In this document: piece by piece, positions 17,252 to 26,874 of the stretch
Position numbering within the stretch: position 1 is the first letter of the stretch
Layout: every line of letters starts with the position of its first letter
From: CALINF01 sp039990395
Lineage (GTDB): Bacteria > Pseudomonadota > Gammaproteobacteria > Pseudomonadales > Halieaceae
Direction of reading: 5' to 3'
Assembly (NCBI GenBank): GCA_039990395.1
Contig: JBDXFZ010000139.1
Location: 62,001-126,000, forward strand
Length of the DNA stretch: 64,000 bases
Position numbers and translations under genes: made by a program
The notes under the pieces: model-generated
The model's database searches: none
What the model was told of the DNA's origin: nothing
What the model saw: the letters and a program-made list of their open reading frames with translations, nothing else

Positions 17252-17264
17252 CAAATTGGCTCTA

Positions 17265-17792
17265 TCAGTGATCTGTAGTCAAGTTGTCTTGAAGGAATTC
17301 GCTTTCATGTTGCGCTACACGCGTTACGTATGTGTTGGCAAATACGCCCGACAACGCAGCAACCATGCCAGCCATCGTTGGCACAGTAGCGCGTGATACG
17401 CCTCCTGCCATCGACTTGGCATCACCACCACCTGTCACCGCCATCACATTAAATACTTCAATCATGCCCGTTACGGTGCCCAACAAACCCAGCAAGGGGC
17501 AAAGAGCCACCAACGTCTTAATAATGGGCAAGTATCTGTTTATCTTGATCCGGGCCTGAGAAATCAACATCTCGCGTATCTGGTGCGCTTCCCAGGACTT
17601 ACGTTCCGGGCGTGATTCCCACTTGGAAATCACATTCGCGACATCATTTTTCCAGCCAAACTTGAAATACCAGACACGTTCAAAGATCAGCATCCACATG
17701 AAAAAGAGCAGGATAGCGATGAGCCAAAGCACATCGCCGCCCAGATCCATAAACCTCAGCAGGGTTTCCTGCGCACTGCTTAGCCCATTCAT
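17265..17792 (-). CDS. exbB: MotA/TolQ/ExbB proton channel protein (short, ExbB2-like)
   Basis: A 175-residue ExbB. It has three membrane helices: the first near LWLIAILLFFMWMLIFERV, the others in TLVALCPLLGLLGTVTGMI and VPTMAGMVAALSGVFANTY. The segment PLLGLLGTVTGMIEVF is the signature of this family. With ExbD it converts proton flow to force on TonB. Two bases separate it from the long ExbB-type gene upstream. Confidence 0.93.
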   Translation of the reverse strand: MNGLSSAQETLLRFMDLGGDVLWLIAILLFFMWMLIFERVWYFKFGWKNDVANVISKWESRPERKSWEAHQIREMLISQARIKINRYLPIIKTLVALCPLLGLLGTVTGMIEVFNVMAVTGGGDAKSMAGGVSRATVPTMAGMVAALSGVFANTYVTRVAQHESEFLQDNLTTDH

Positions 17793-17793
17793 G

Positions 17794-19203
17794 TTACGAC
17801 CTCAGGTTGGCTTCAGTGTGCTCAGCAATAATTCCTGTAGTCTGCTCATCCAGTACATGGATGATGCTCTGGCAACGCCCATTAACAACGGTATGCAGTA
17901 GCACTGTGGGGATCGCAACCAATAGACCCAGAACGGTTGTTACCAGCGCTCCTGAAATACCACCCGCCATTGCTTTGGGGTCTCCAGCTCCGAAAATCGT
18001 GATCGCCTGGAAGGTAATGATCATACCGGTTACCGTTCCCAACAGACCCATCAGCGGTGCAACGGCTGCAATAATCTTCAGCAGGGTCAGACCACTCTCG
18101 AGTTTCGGTGTCTCTTTCAACACACCCTCAGACAGTTTGAGCTCCAGAGTTTCGGTATCCATCTTGGGGTTGTCCTCGTGAATCTTGAGAACACGGCCCA
18201 GTGGGTTGTTGTCGTTGGCTTTCTCGCTCTTGAGCTGTGAGCTCACCTTGGCGCCGACTAACGACAACACAAGCATGCGGTAAATCGCCAGAATGAAAGC
18301 AAAGACACCTACGGCAGTGATGGCATAGCCGATGTAGCCGCCCTGATGCCAGCGCTCTTCGAGCGTTGGTGTGTCAATGATCGCAGCCAGGAAGGAGCCA
18401 CCGGTTGGACCCGTGGGGTCGATACCAAAGGTATGTAGCCCTGATGTCGCAGAAGCGAGATCGCTAGCCCAACCCGTGTAGTTGCCGCTAGGCTGACGCG
18501 GTAGCTCGCTCAGGGTGCCATTTTCGAAGTTCAGATAGTTGCCATTGGTGTCGATAATGTTGAAAGCACCAATACGCAATACTTCACGCTCCGCTCTTTC
18601 ACCAGCCGGTGTAGCAACTTCAGCAGTGAACTTGACGACTTCACCTGTCTCACGCACTTCACGCAAAAGCTCGAACCAAACGCGCTCGATTTCTTCTACG
18701 CTAGGCAGCGTATCAGCACCGCCCATCTTGGCGATAAGGTCTTTCAGGAACAGCTCCCGATCAGGGTACTGTGTAGATGCCAATGAAACTTCGATATTCG
18801 ATGCCAGGTCACCAGACGCCGCGGTCAAGTGACCAAACAGCTCAGCCAGGGTACCCAGCTTCTCACGCAACTGCGCCTGCTTGGCAGTAATCAGCAGCTC
18901 GTTTTCTTCAAACGTATTTTCCAGCTGCTCACTAAGCTGTTCCTGCCGGGTCCTCTCGGCCTCGGCTTTTCTGACTTCAGCAGCCTGGTTAGCTTTATCT
19001 TTCGAGAAGCGAGCTTCACGGGCCTGGTTTTCCCGGGCTTCGGTCACCTGTCCCTTCTTAACGAATTGAAGAAGCTGTTCGAGCGACTGAGCGGATGGCT
19101 CGGCTGCGGCAGCGCCGTCGGCTTGGGCCACAGCTAGGTTGGCCGACAGTGCGGCAACGCCAGCAGCAGCGAGTAATGAGACTTTAAAGCGGTTGATAAA
19201 CAT
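17794..19203 (-). CDS. Long MotA/TolQ/ExbB protein with N-terminal periplasmic domain (TtpC-like)
   Basis: A 469-residue protein with a signal peptide (1-26). A long coiled-coil region (about 35-135, rich in Lys/Glu/Arg) is followed by a periplasmic domain. The C-terminal ExbB-type channel starts near residue 290 (IGYAITAVGVFAFILAIYRM) and contains PLMGLLGTVTGMI. It corresponds to TtpC of Vibrio TonB2 systems, which is needed for TonB2 function. Its ATG overlaps the DUF3450 stop (TAATG), indicating coupled translation. Confidence 0.9.
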   Translation of the reverse strand: MFINRFKVSLLAAAGVAALSANLAVAQADGAAAAEPSAQSLEQLLQFVKKGQVTEARENQAREARFSKDKANQAAEVRKAEAERTRQEQLSEQLENTFEENELLITAKQAQLREKLGTLAELFGHLTAASGDLASNIEVSLASTQYPDRELFLKDLIAKMGGADTLPSVEEIERVWFELLREVRETGEVVKFTAEVATPAGERAEREVLRIGAFNIIDTNGNYLNFENGTLSELPRQPSGNYTGWASDLASATSGLHTFGIDPTGPTGGSFLAAIIDTPTLEERWHQGGYIGYAITAVGVFAFILAIYRMLVLSLVGAKVSSQLKSEKANDNNPLGRVLKIHEDNPKMDTETLELKLSEGVLKETPKLESGLTLLKIIAAVAPLMGLLGTVTGMIITFQAITIFGAGDPKAMAGGISGALVTTVLGLLVAIPTVLLHTVVNGRCQSIIHVLDEQTTGIIAEHTEANLRS

Positions 19204-19988
19204 TAATTCGCCTCCGGCGCCGAAACTGGCATATTTAACAGTTCAATCGTAGCTTGCTTGTTGGCAATACGAATTCCCTTACGAATTGCAGCGTTGTACT
19301 CGCCCGAAGGCAGGTCAACCCAGGAACCTGAAGACTTGTCCCAAGCACCCGATACCGCGCCATCAGTTGACTGATAGACCAGCGCTACACGTCCTATACG
19401 AAGAAAGTCGACGTCACGCGGCGCACCGCCAATGTCGATAGTGTCTCGATAGGTTTGAATACCACGACCGTACTGCAGCTCGATATTGTAAGCTTCGAGT
19501 ACCTGACGGAATTTCTCCGCAACACTCACATCAGCCCGATCCAGATTGCTGCGCAAAAACGCAACTCGCTGCAACCGCTCATCTTTATTGAAGGGAACAT
19601 CGAGCTCAATGAACTGCTCGAGACCGTCAATCATGCGAATAACCAGTGGCGTCATTTGGCGCTGAACGACAGTCACCTGCTCGATCGAACCTTCGATGTT
19701 GCCGATTCGTGCCATCTGATTTTCAATCTGGCGCTGCAAGCGGTTGTTGTAAACCACCAAACCGTCAACCTGCTTCATGACAGTCTTGTAGTCGCTCAAC
19801 AGGTCTCTGGTTTCGTCAGCAAGACGATCTACCTTGACCTGCGATTTGCGCGCAGCTGAGTTTTTGTCTTCTCCAACCTTGAGGATGGAATCGAGAGTAC
19901 TGGCTTGCACTACTGCCACCGTACCCACAAGGGTGCCGACGGAGATAAGCGCAGCGACGAACACGTTCTTCATTCGATGCATAGTCAT
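19203..19988 (-). CDS. DUF3450 family periplasmic coiled-coil protein
   Basis: A 261-residue exported protein, first in the TonB operon. The signal peptide runs from MKNVFVAALISVGTLVG to VQAS. A long helical segment follows (DRLADETRDLLSDYKTVMKQ through ENQMARIGNIE). DUF3450 proteins are found almost only at the head of such TonB operons; the role is undefined, probably structural. ATG at 19988 with AGGAAG upstream is the likely start, with inner ATGs at codons 3 and 6. The 248 bp upstream, up to folA, must hold the operon promoter, but I cannot pick a convincing -35/-10 pair. Confidence 0.85.
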   Translation of the reverse strand: MTMHRMKNVFVAALISVGTLVGTVAVVQASTLDSILKVGEDKNSAARKSQVKVDRLADETRDLLSDYKTVMKQVDGLVVYNNRLQRQIENQMARIGNIEGSIEQVTVVQRQMTPLVIRMIDGLEQFIELDVPFNKDERLQRVAFLRSNLDRADVSVAEKFRQVLEAYNIELQYGRGIQTYRDTIDIGGAPRDVDFLRIGRVALVYQSTDGAVSGAWDKSSGSWVDLPSGEYNAAIRKGIRIANKQATIELLNMPVSAPEAN

Positions 19989-20236
19989 GGGAATGGGGCT
20001 TCCTATTTCCAACTGAGTGATTCTGGGCTGATAAATTGCGACTCGGAGTATTTACCTTACCACTGGAACATTAATTATTAGTGCAAAAACCTGAGTCCGT
20101 AAACCGAGGAACGCGATTTAACCCCAAATGGGTGAGTAATTCAATTTAGGAAAGTGCGCAGCGGGGTGCATTTGCCGAAACGTGTAGAATGGTTACACTC
20201 AAATCGAATCCTGCGCAGTTCGGTAACATTAAGTTA

Positions 20237-20758
20237 TTACTCAGCCTTCGGACGGTGCCGATCATAGGTCAGGAACGTATAGCCAGTTTCATCGGGTGTT
20301 TTCGCTGGGTGCGCTTCGCGTGAGGTCTCTCGCCAGAGCGCCCAGTCAATCTCAGGTAGAAAGGCATCACCATCAGCGCTGCAATGCACAGCGGTGTAGT
20401 AAAGCCGGTCGGCACGCACAAGCGCTTCGGCGTAAATTTGTGCACCGCCAATCACCATTAACTCACCGATAGAATCATTTTCGGCTATCGTTCCTGCCAG
20501 CTGCAACGCGTCATCCAGCGAGGCCACCACACGCACACCCTCTGCACGATACTGGGTGTTGCGGCTCACCACGATATTGGTGCGCCCCGGCAAAGGCTTG
20601 CCGATAGACTCATAAGTTTTACGCCCCATCACGATTGGCTTTCCCAGCGTGACCCGCTTGAAGTAGCGAAGGTCTTCGGGAAGGTGCCAGGGCAACGCTC
20701 CATTACATCCGATAACGCCATTATCGGCAGCGGCAACAATAACGGCTAGCTCTACCAT
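20237..20758 (-). CDS. folA: Dihydrofolate reductase
   Basis: A 173-residue enzyme that regenerates tetrahydrofolate with NADPH. Family features are VIVAAADNGVIGCNGALPWH, PEDLRYFK with the catalytic acid nearby, KPIVMGRKTYESIGKPLPGR (NADPH loop) and LMVIGGAQIY. The start is MVELAV at 20758; the open frame extends into thyA and is ignored. It lies just downstream of thyA, so the enzyme that consumes methylene-THF and the one that recycles dihydrofolate are made together. Confidence 0.95.
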   Translation of the reverse strand: MVELAVIVAAADNGVIGCNGALPWHLPEDLRYFKRVTLGKPIVMGRKTYESIGKPLPGRTNIVVSRNTQYRAEGVRVVASLDDALQLAGTIAENDSIGELMVIGGAQIYAEALVRADRLYYTAVHCSADGDAFLPEIDWALWRETSREAHPAKTPDETGYTFLTYDRHRPKAE

Positions 20759-20765
20759 GGAATCG

Positions 20766-21599
20766 TCAGACCGCCACCGGCGCGGCAATATGGGCGTGCG
20801 GGTCATAGCCCACCAACTCAAAGTCCTCGAACCGATAGTCGTAGATTGTGTCAGGCCGCCTGAGAATATTTAGCTGCGGCAAAGGGAGGGGCTCTCGACC
20901 AAGTTGCTCGCGAACCTGCTCCAAATGATTGGAGTAAATATGTGAATCACCCGTACAAACGATAATCTCGCCAGGTGTCAGGTCGCATTGCTGGGCGAGC
21001 ATCATCACCAACACGGCAAGGCTGGCAGTGTTGTAGGGCAGCCCCAGAAACGAGTCGCTGGAGCGGATGAAGAGCTGAGCCGACAACCTACCGTTAGCTA
21101 CGTAAAACTGGTATAGCAAATGGCATGGCGGTAGAGCCATACGGCCGGCCGCGACGTTCTCCTGTGGACTTACCTTCTCATCTGGCAGGTACTCTACATT
21201 CCACGCATGAAAGAGGATGCGGCGACTATCAGGATTGTTCTTCAAGCAGTCCACCACATAATCTATCTGATTGATGCTGCCGCCATCGTGAGTTGGCCAG
21301 GCGGTCCACTGCGCGCCATAAATGGGTCCCAGGTCACCTGACTCAGTGGCCCACTCATCCCAGATAGACACGCCATTGTCCTTCAGCCAGCGCGTATTAG
21401 TGTCGCCGCTGAGAAACCAGATAAGTTCATTGACGATGCTCTTGAGATGCAGCTTCTTGGTGGTCAGCAGAGGAAACCCATCGGCGAGATCGTGACGGTA
21501 CTGGCGGCCAAACACGGAGTAGGTACCCGTGCCTGTGCGATCGTCCTTACGCACACCGTTATCTAAAATGTCCTGCAACAGATCGAGGTACTGACGCAT
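20766..21599 (-). CDS. thyA: Thymidylate synthase
   Basis: A 277-residue ThyA that makes dTMP from dUMP using methylene-tetrahydrofolate. The nucleophile is Cys159 in ALPPCHLLYQ. DDRTGTGTYSVFG near the N-terminus, the WDEWA and GPIYGAQW region and the C-terminal HAHIAAPVAV are all conserved. It is slightly longer than the 264-residue E. coli enzyme owing to an insert near residues 105-150. It starts with ATG six bases after lgt. Confidence 0.96.
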   Translation of the reverse strand: MRQYLDLLQDILDNGVRKDDRTGTGTYSVFGRQYRHDLADGFPLLTTKKLHLKSIVNELIWFLSGDTNTRWLKDNGVSIWDEWATESGDLGPIYGAQWTAWPTHDGGSINQIDYVVDCLKNNPDSRRILFHAWNVEYLPDEKVSPQENVAAGRMALPPCHLLYQFYVANGRLSAQLFIRSSDSFLGLPYNTASLAVLVMMLAQQCDLTPGEIIVCTGDSHIYSNHLEQVREQLGREPLPLPQLNILRRPDTIYDYRFEDFELVGYDPHAHIAAPVAV

Positions 21600-21605
21600 G
21601 ATTGT

Positions 21606-22412
21606 TTAACTCTCCTGAGGCGAGAGCGTTCCCGCCGTTTTAAAAGCGCGTACCAGCAAGTAAACGCCTATCGCTATCATTGGAATGCAAAGTATCTGCC
21701 CGCGAGTAACCCAGCCAAGCGCCTGGAACCCCAGATGCGCATCGGGTTCACGAAAAAACTCCGCAGCAAAGCGCAGGCAGCCATAACCCAGAGCAAACAG
21801 ACCCGCTACAGCTCCCACAGGGCGTGGTCGCGAGGCAAACCACAGCACCAGCGCAAACAATATCATGCCCTCCAGTGCGAACTGGTACAGCTGAGAGGGG
21901 TGCCGTGCCAGCTGCAGTGGGTCACGGGGAAATATCATTGCCCACGGCACATCGGTAGCTCGCCCCCATAACTCCTGGCCGATAAAGTTTCCCAATCTGC
22001 CCAGCGCCAGACCAATAGGTGCAAGTGGCGCGATAAAATCCAACAACTTTAAGAAGGGAATCTGGCGTCCGCGAGCAAATACGTACATTGCTATGATCAC
22101 GCCCAGCAGCCCGCCGTGAAAAGACATGCCGCCCTGCCAGACTCGCAGAATCCAGGTAGGGTCCTGTACCAGCTGCTCTCCGCCATAAAAAATCGCATAG
22201 CCTAGCCGCCCTCCCAGCACGATGCCCAGCGCAGCATAGAAAATTAGATCATCTACTTGCTCACGCTTCACTGGGGAGTAGGGGCGCCGAGCATGACGTA
22301 GTGCCAGCCACCAGGCAAAGGCCAGTCCGCTCAGATAGGTGAGGCCGTACCAATGCACTTGCACCGGCCCCAGTGCAAACGCTACCGGGTCGATTTGGGG
22401 ATATGACAGCAT
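21606..22412 (-). CDS. lgt: Prolipoprotein diacylglyceryl transferase
   Basis: A 268-residue inner-membrane enzyme that adds diacylglycerol to the lipobox cysteine of prolipoproteins. GGMSFHGGLLG and the Lgt signature GRLGNFIGQELWGRATDVPW are present, with about seven membrane helices. The start is MLSYPQIDPVAFALGPVQVH at 22412, which gives the family length; the 34 upstream codons are ignored. The order lgt-thyA-folA is common in gammaproteobacteria. Several predicted lipoproteins in this window are its likely substrates. Confidence 0.95.
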   Translation of the reverse strand: MLSYPQIDPVAFALGPVQVHWYGLTYLSGLAFAWWLALRHARRPYSPVKREQVDDLIFYAALGIVLGGRLGYAIFYGGEQLVQDPTWILRVWQGGMSFHGGLLGVIIAMYVFARGRQIPFLKLLDFIAPLAPIGLALGRLGNFIGQELWGRATDVPWAMIFPRDPLQLARHPSQLYQFALEGMILFALVLWFASRPRPVGAVAGLFALGYGCLRFAAEFFREPDAHLGFQALGWVTRGQILCIPMIAIGVYLLVRAFKTAGTLSPQES

Positions 22413-22551
22413 TACGTCGGTACTTGTTAGTATTCGTATGTATTTAGAGGCGTGGAATCCCTTAGCGGGACAGCAACAAACCGAAGCCGCTATTATCATG
22501 CACCTGATCTTCATTCACAAATCTTTGCCACCAGTTTTCGGGAGACATGCC

Positions 22552-23343
22552 ATGTGTCTGGTCATATTTGCTCATCAGTGCTCACCGCACTACCCGCTGG
22601 TCGTGTCGGCCAATCGCGATGAGTTTCATGCAAGACCCACGCAGGCATCCCACTTCTGGGAGGCACAGCCACAGGTGCTAGCCGGACGCGACCTCGAGCA
22701 AGGCGGCACCTGGATGGGTACGACACGCACCGGCAGGTTTGCAGCGATCACCAATGTGAGCGACCCCAGCCGCACCACTCCCGCGCCACTCTCTCGCGGC
22801 GAACTGACCCTGAACTTTCTCGCAGGTAAGAGCACCCCACAGGCCTATCTCGCGGAGATTGAACCGCAGGCCGACCAATACGCGCTCTTCAACCTCGTAG
22901 TGGGGGACCAACAAAGCCTTTGGGTTTTCAGTAACGCCCATGGAAGCCGCGCTCCCGAGGCACTCGCGCCTGGCCTGTATGGATTGAGCAATGCGGCTTT
23001 GGACACACCATGGCCCAAGGTTCAACTGGGAAAGTCTATGCTGGAGGGTTCGCTGAGTCGCGCAACGCTAACGCACGAGGAGCTCGCCATGGCGGTACAA
23101 GATAGACATCTTGCCAACCCCGAAGAGCTGACCGCCCACGGATTAACTGGCGAGATGGACCAGGCTCTGTCTGCACAGTTCATAACAGCCGGTGTGTACG
23201 GTACCCGCAGCACGACCACGCTGTGGCAAACACGCGCAGGCACGACGAATTGGCGCGAACTCTCTTTTAACGATGTGGGGCAGGAAACAGGACGTGTAGA
23301 GGAGTGCTTCAGGCTCGAAACAGCTCAATCCATCGGATTGTGA
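22552..23343 (+). CDS. NRDE-family protein (TANGO2 homologue)
   Basis: A 263-residue protein beginning MCLVIFAHQ, with the namesake motif SANRDEFHARPT and GGTWMGTTRTGRFAAITNV. An N-terminal Cys exposed after Met removal, together with the Asn-Arg-Asp-Glu motif, suggests an Ntn-hydrolase-like fold. The TANGO2/NRDE family has been linked to haem or acyl-CoA handling in eukaryotes, but the bacterial function is not settled. ATG at 22552 follows GGGAGA; the longer upstream frame is not used. Its 3' end overlaps ptsP (convergent) by 19 bp. Confidence 0.85.
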   Translation: MCLVIFAHQCSPHYPLVVSANRDEFHARPTQASHFWEAQPQVLAGRDLEQGGTWMGTTRTGRFAAITNVSDPSRTTPAPLSRGELTLNFLAGKSTPQAYLAEIEPQADQYALFNLVVGDQQSLWVFSNAHGSRAPEALAPGLYGLSNAALDTPWPKVQLGKSMLEGSLSRATLTHEELAMAVQDRHLANPEELTAHGLTGEMDQALSAQFITAGVYGTRSTTTLWQTRAGTTNWRELSFNDVGQETGRVEECFRLETAQSIGL

Positions 23344-25595
23344 ATAAACTGGGTTAGCCCACGCTCCACCAGCACTTCCTCAAGACGCTGCTGAATCGCA
23401 CTGGAGTTGTCCAGTGCGCTGATCTCATCCAACAACGACACCGCTTCAGCGTGGGCGAAAGATCTCACCGCTTTCTTTACCCGTGGCAAGCTCGTAGAGT
23501 TCATCGAAAGCACGTTGTAACCCATCGCCATCAGCAGTATCGCGGCCATCGGCTCGCCCGCCAACTCCCCACAAATACTCACCAATTTACCCTCAGCTCT
23601 TGCAGCCTCTGCAACCGCGGCCAATGCCTGCAGCACGGAGGGGTGGTATGCATGATACAAGTCTGCCACCCGGGCGTTATTGCGATCCACCGCCAACAAA
23701 TACTGTGTGAGATCATTAGACCCCACTGACAGAAAGTCGACCCGGCGTGCCAGTGCTCTGGCCTGATAGACCGCCGCAGGCACCTCAACCATCACCCCTA
23801 CCGGCGGTAAGTCGCCCTCTACTCCTTCCTGGATCAGCTCCCTATGGCTACGGTGGATCAGTTTAAGGGCCTCATCCAGCTCGCTAGTATTGCTGATCAT
23901 AGGCAACATGATGCGCAGGTTTCCCAGCCCCTCATTGGCTTTGATCATGGCGCGTATCTGGGCGAGAAATATCTCCGGATGATCAAGCGTTACACGTATT
24001 CCCCGCCAGCCCAGAAACGGGTTGTCTTCTTCGATGGGGAAATAAGGTAAGGCTTTATCGCCACCCACATCCAGCGTACGCATCGTGACCGGGCGCGGAG
24101 CGAATGCTTCCAGTTGGTTTCGATAAATCTGTCGCTGCTCTTCTTCACTCGGGAAGCGCTCGCGCAGCAGAAAAGGCACCTCAGTTCTATACAGCCCCAC
24201 GCCTTCGGCGCCCTGGGCGAGTGAGCGCGTCACATCCGCCATCAAACCTGTGTTTACCCAAAGTGGCAGCCTAAAGCCATCGGTGGTCTCACTGGGCTCA
24301 TCGCGCAGCGATTCAAGATCACGCGACAACGCCAAGTCTTGCCTCACCAGCTCCTGAAAACGCTCCTTCAGTTCAGGCGCTGGATTCAAGTGCACGTTGC
24401 CGTTATAGCCGTCGACGATTAACTCGAGATTTTCCAGTCGTGTGTAGGGCAGATCAACCGCGCCCATGACAGTTGGAATCCCCATCGCGCGTGCAAGAAT
24501 AGCAACGTGCGAATTACCCGAGCCGCGCACCGAGATCAGGCCCACCAGATTTTCACGTGGAATCTCACCTAAAGCCGATGCCGTCAATTCCTCGCTGATG
24601 AGCACGGTTCGTTCGGGAAATACCCGCATCTCCTGGTCGTCCGCCTGAAGATAGGACAGCACCCGCGTTCCCAGGTCTTTAACATCGACCGCTCGTTCAC
24701 GCAGATAGCTGTGCTCCATGCGCTCAAAGTGACGTATGTGCTCTATCATCACCTTGCTAAGCGCACCCTGCGCCCAGTTTCCCGCCTTAATCAATGCGGC
24801 GACTTCTCCGCCAATCGCAGAGTCGTCGAGAATTCCGAGGTAAACATCAAACAACGCGTGGTCTTCTGCGCTGAGCTGGCCTTTAAGGTTGTCTGACACA
24901 GAGCGGATGTCTACGCGCACCTTCTCCAAAGCCTGCTTGAAGGCGCGCAGTTCAGATCGCCTGTCCTCTACCTTGCGTTTGGGCACTGCGTACAGGTCTG
25001 CCACTGGCGACACGACTACAGCCGAACCAATCGCTACGCCGGGTGCTCCCGCCACGCCGCTGATTCGCGTGGGTACCGCCTCCCCGGCATCGGCATCGCC
25101 GGGCACTGCGCCCGTCACCTCAGCGTGAGCAATAACACCCGCCAACTGTGCCGACAGAGTGATTAGAAAAGCTTCTTCGCTCTCGTCAAAGCGCCTGCGC
25201 TCGGCCTGTTGGACGACCAGAACACCAAGCACATCGCGCTGATGGATAATCGGCACACCCAGAAAAGCACTGTAAGACTCTTCACCAATACCCGGCAGAA
25301 ACTGGAAACTGGGGTGAGCCTCTGCGTTCTCGAGGTTAACCGGCTCTTCCCGCTCTGCGACCAGCCCTACCAGACCCTCATCAACCGCCAGACTGGCCTC
25401 GTTCAGCAAACCCGCATTAAGGCCTTCTGTTGCCCTGAAAACCCAGCGACCCGTGCCCTGGTCGCGCATGTAAACGCTACAGACTTCGGTACCCATAGCC
25501 ACCCTGACCCGCTGAACGATTATGGTCAGTGCTTGGTCGAGGCTTTCGGCAGCGTTAACTTCCTGTACGGTTTGGCGCAGGAGTTCCAGCATCAT
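23325..25595 (-). CDS. ptsP: PEP-protein phosphotransferase PtsP (EI-Ntr)
   Basis: A 756-residue enzyme I of the nitrogen phosphotransferase system. A GAF domain (about 15-160) senses small ligands. The phosphohistidine domain carries His363 in GSGNSHVAILARAMGIP, and the PEP-binding barrel includes GVGLYRTEVPFL and VGSNDLTQYLLAVDRNN. It starts the PEP to NPr to EIIA-Ntr relay that signals nitrogen and potassium status. Its start overlaps the rppH stop (ATGATG), so they form an rppH-ptsP unit as in Pseudomonas. Confidence 0.95.
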   Translation of the reverse strand: MMLELLRQTVQEVNAAESLDQALTIIVQRVRVAMGTEVCSVYMRDQGTGRWVFRATEGLNAGLLNEASLAVDEGLVGLVAEREEPVNLENAEAHPSFQFLPGIGEESYSAFLGVPIIHQRDVLGVLVVQQAERRRFDESEEAFLITLSAQLAGVIAHAEVTGAVPGDADAGEAVPTRISGVAGAPGVAIGSAVVVSPVADLYAVPKRKVEDRRSELRAFKQALEKVRVDIRSVSDNLKGQLSAEDHALFDVYLGILDDSAIGGEVAALIKAGNWAQGALSKVMIEHIRHFERMEHSYLRERAVDVKDLGTRVLSYLQADDQEMRVFPERTVLISEELTASALGEIPRENLVGLISVRGSGNSHVAILARAMGIPTVMGAVDLPYTRLENLELIVDGYNGNVHLNPAPELKERFQELVRQDLALSRDLESLRDEPSETTDGFRLPLWVNTGLMADVTRSLAQGAEGVGLYRTEVPFLLRERFPSEEEQRQIYRNQLEAFAPRPVTMRTLDVGGDKALPYFPIEEDNPFLGWRGIRVTLDHPEIFLAQIRAMIKANEGLGNLRIMLPMISNTSELDEALKLIHRSHRELIQEGVEGDLPPVGVMVEVPAAVYQARALARRVDFLSVGSNDLTQYLLAVDRNNARVADLYHAYHPSVLQALAAVAEAARAEGKLVSICGELAGEPMAAILLMAMGYNVLSMNSTSLPRVKKAVRSFAHAEAVSLLDEISALDNSSAIQQRLEEVLVERGLTQFIHNPMD

Positions 25596-26098
25596 GAGCT
25601 AGCTACCCCCTGCTTGGCAGTGTGCCGTCCCAGTGGCTGGGAAAATTCTTTTAGTGCGCGGCGATAGACCTCACGCTTGAAGGGGATAACCTGATTCAAT
25701 GGATACCAGTAGCTCACCCACTGCCAGTGATCAAACTCCGGTTTAGCGTTGGTATCGAGCTGCACCTCGCTGTCATCAGCAAGCATCCGCAAAAGGAACC
25801 ACTTTTGTTTCTGCCCAATGCAGATGGGGCTTTGGTTCTTGCGGATATAGCGTTTGGGGAGTTTATATCGCAGCCAACCCCGCGTGGCGCCGAGTATTTC
25901 AACTGCGCCCTGGGGTAAACCGACTTCCTCATCCAGCTCTCGATATAGCGCCTCTTCTGGCGATTCACCTCGCGCGATACCCCCCTGAGGGAACTGCCAT
26001 GCGTCACGACCGCCCACGCGACGGGCCCAGAGCAGCTGCCCCTGGTCGTTAGCCACGATTATTCCCACATTCGACCTGAAGCCGTCTGAGTCAATCAC
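25592..26098 (-). CDS. rppH: RNA pyrophosphohydrolase
   Basis: A 168-residue Nudix hydrolase that removes pyrophosphate from the 5' end of mRNA and so triggers RNase E decay. The Nudix box GGIARGESPEEALYRELDEE runs from residue 39 and continues VGL. The opening GFRSNVGIIVAN and the motif WQFPQGG are typical of RppH. The start is GTG at 26098 without a strong ribosome-binding site. It is translated together with ptsP. Confidence 0.95.
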   Translation of the reverse strand: MIDSDGFRSNVGIIVANDQGQLLWARRVGGRDAWQFPQGGIARGESPEEALYRELDEEVGLPQGAVEILGATRGWLRYKLPKRYIRKNQSPICIGQKQKWFLLRMLADDSEVQLDTNAKPEFDHWQWVSYWYPLNQVIPFKREVYRRALKEFSQPLGRHTAKQGVASS

Positions 26099-26214
26099 TG
26101 TGCTGCGCCATATCCATCACGAACCGGCTATTGTTCCACACTTTCCGGACTCAGAGAAATTGTCTCGTTTGTGACCACCCGCTATGCTGGCCGCCCTGAG
26201 TGGAGACCTTTTCA

Positions 26215-26874
26215 ATGACACTAGCGATTTTCGACCTCGACAACACGCTCATAGCCGGTGACAGCGACCATCTGTGGGGCCAATTTGTTTGTGAGCTGGG
26301 CATCGTAAACGAGGGTGATTTTGCAGCGCAAAATGAAGCGTTTTATCGCGACTATCAAGCAGGCAGCCTGGATATTAACGCCTACCTCCGCTTTGCCTTA
26401 GGTCCGCTCAAGGGTCGCTCACCTGAACTGCTCAATGCATGGCATGAGCAATTCATGGAAGAGAAAATTGAGCCGCTACTGCTTCCGCGTGCGGCAGCCC
26501 TGATCGCAGATCACCGTAAGCGTGGTCATGTTCTGATGATTGTCACCGCCACCAATTCATTCGTTACAGGCCCAATAGCCTCGCGCCTGGGCATACATCA
26601 CCTGCTAGCGTGTGAAGGCGAAAAAATTGAAGGCGTTTACACCGGCGAGCCTGAAGGGGTACCGTCTTATCATGAGGGCAAGGTCACGCGGGTGAACACC
26701 TGGCTTAAAGAAAATGAGCTTTCGCTCGACGGTGCCTGGTTCTACAGTGATTCCCACAACGATCTGCCACTGCTGCAGCAAGTAGACAACCCGGTCGCCG
26801 TTGACCCGGACCCAATCCTGCGAGCACAGGCGCAACAGCGTGGCTGGCCGGTAATTTCTCTCAGAGACCCATAG
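26215..26874 (+). CDS. HAD-IB family phosphatase (SerB-like)
   Basis: A 219-residue HAD phosphatase of the subfamily IB type. Motif I is IFDLDNTLIAGDSD (nucleophile Asp and acid Asp), motif II IVTATNSF, and motif III/IV GKVTRVN...FYSDSHNDLPLL. It resembles phosphoserine phosphatase-like or histidinol-phosphatase-like proteins encoded next to rppH in Pseudomonas. The substrate cannot be chosen from sequence alone. The start is the ATG at 26215 after GGAGACC, five codons inside the open frame. Its end overlaps rlmI (convergent). Confidence 0.85.
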   Translation: MTLAIFDLDNTLIAGDSDHLWGQFVCELGIVNEGDFAAQNEAFYRDYQAGSLDINAYLRFALGPLKGRSPELLNAWHEQFMEEKIEPLLLPRAAALIADHRKRGHVLMIVTATNSFVTGPIASRLGIHHLLACEGEKIEGVYTGEPEGVPSYHEGKVTRVNTWLKENELSLDGAWFYSDSHNDLPLLQQVDNPVAVDPDPILRAQAQQRGWPVISLRDP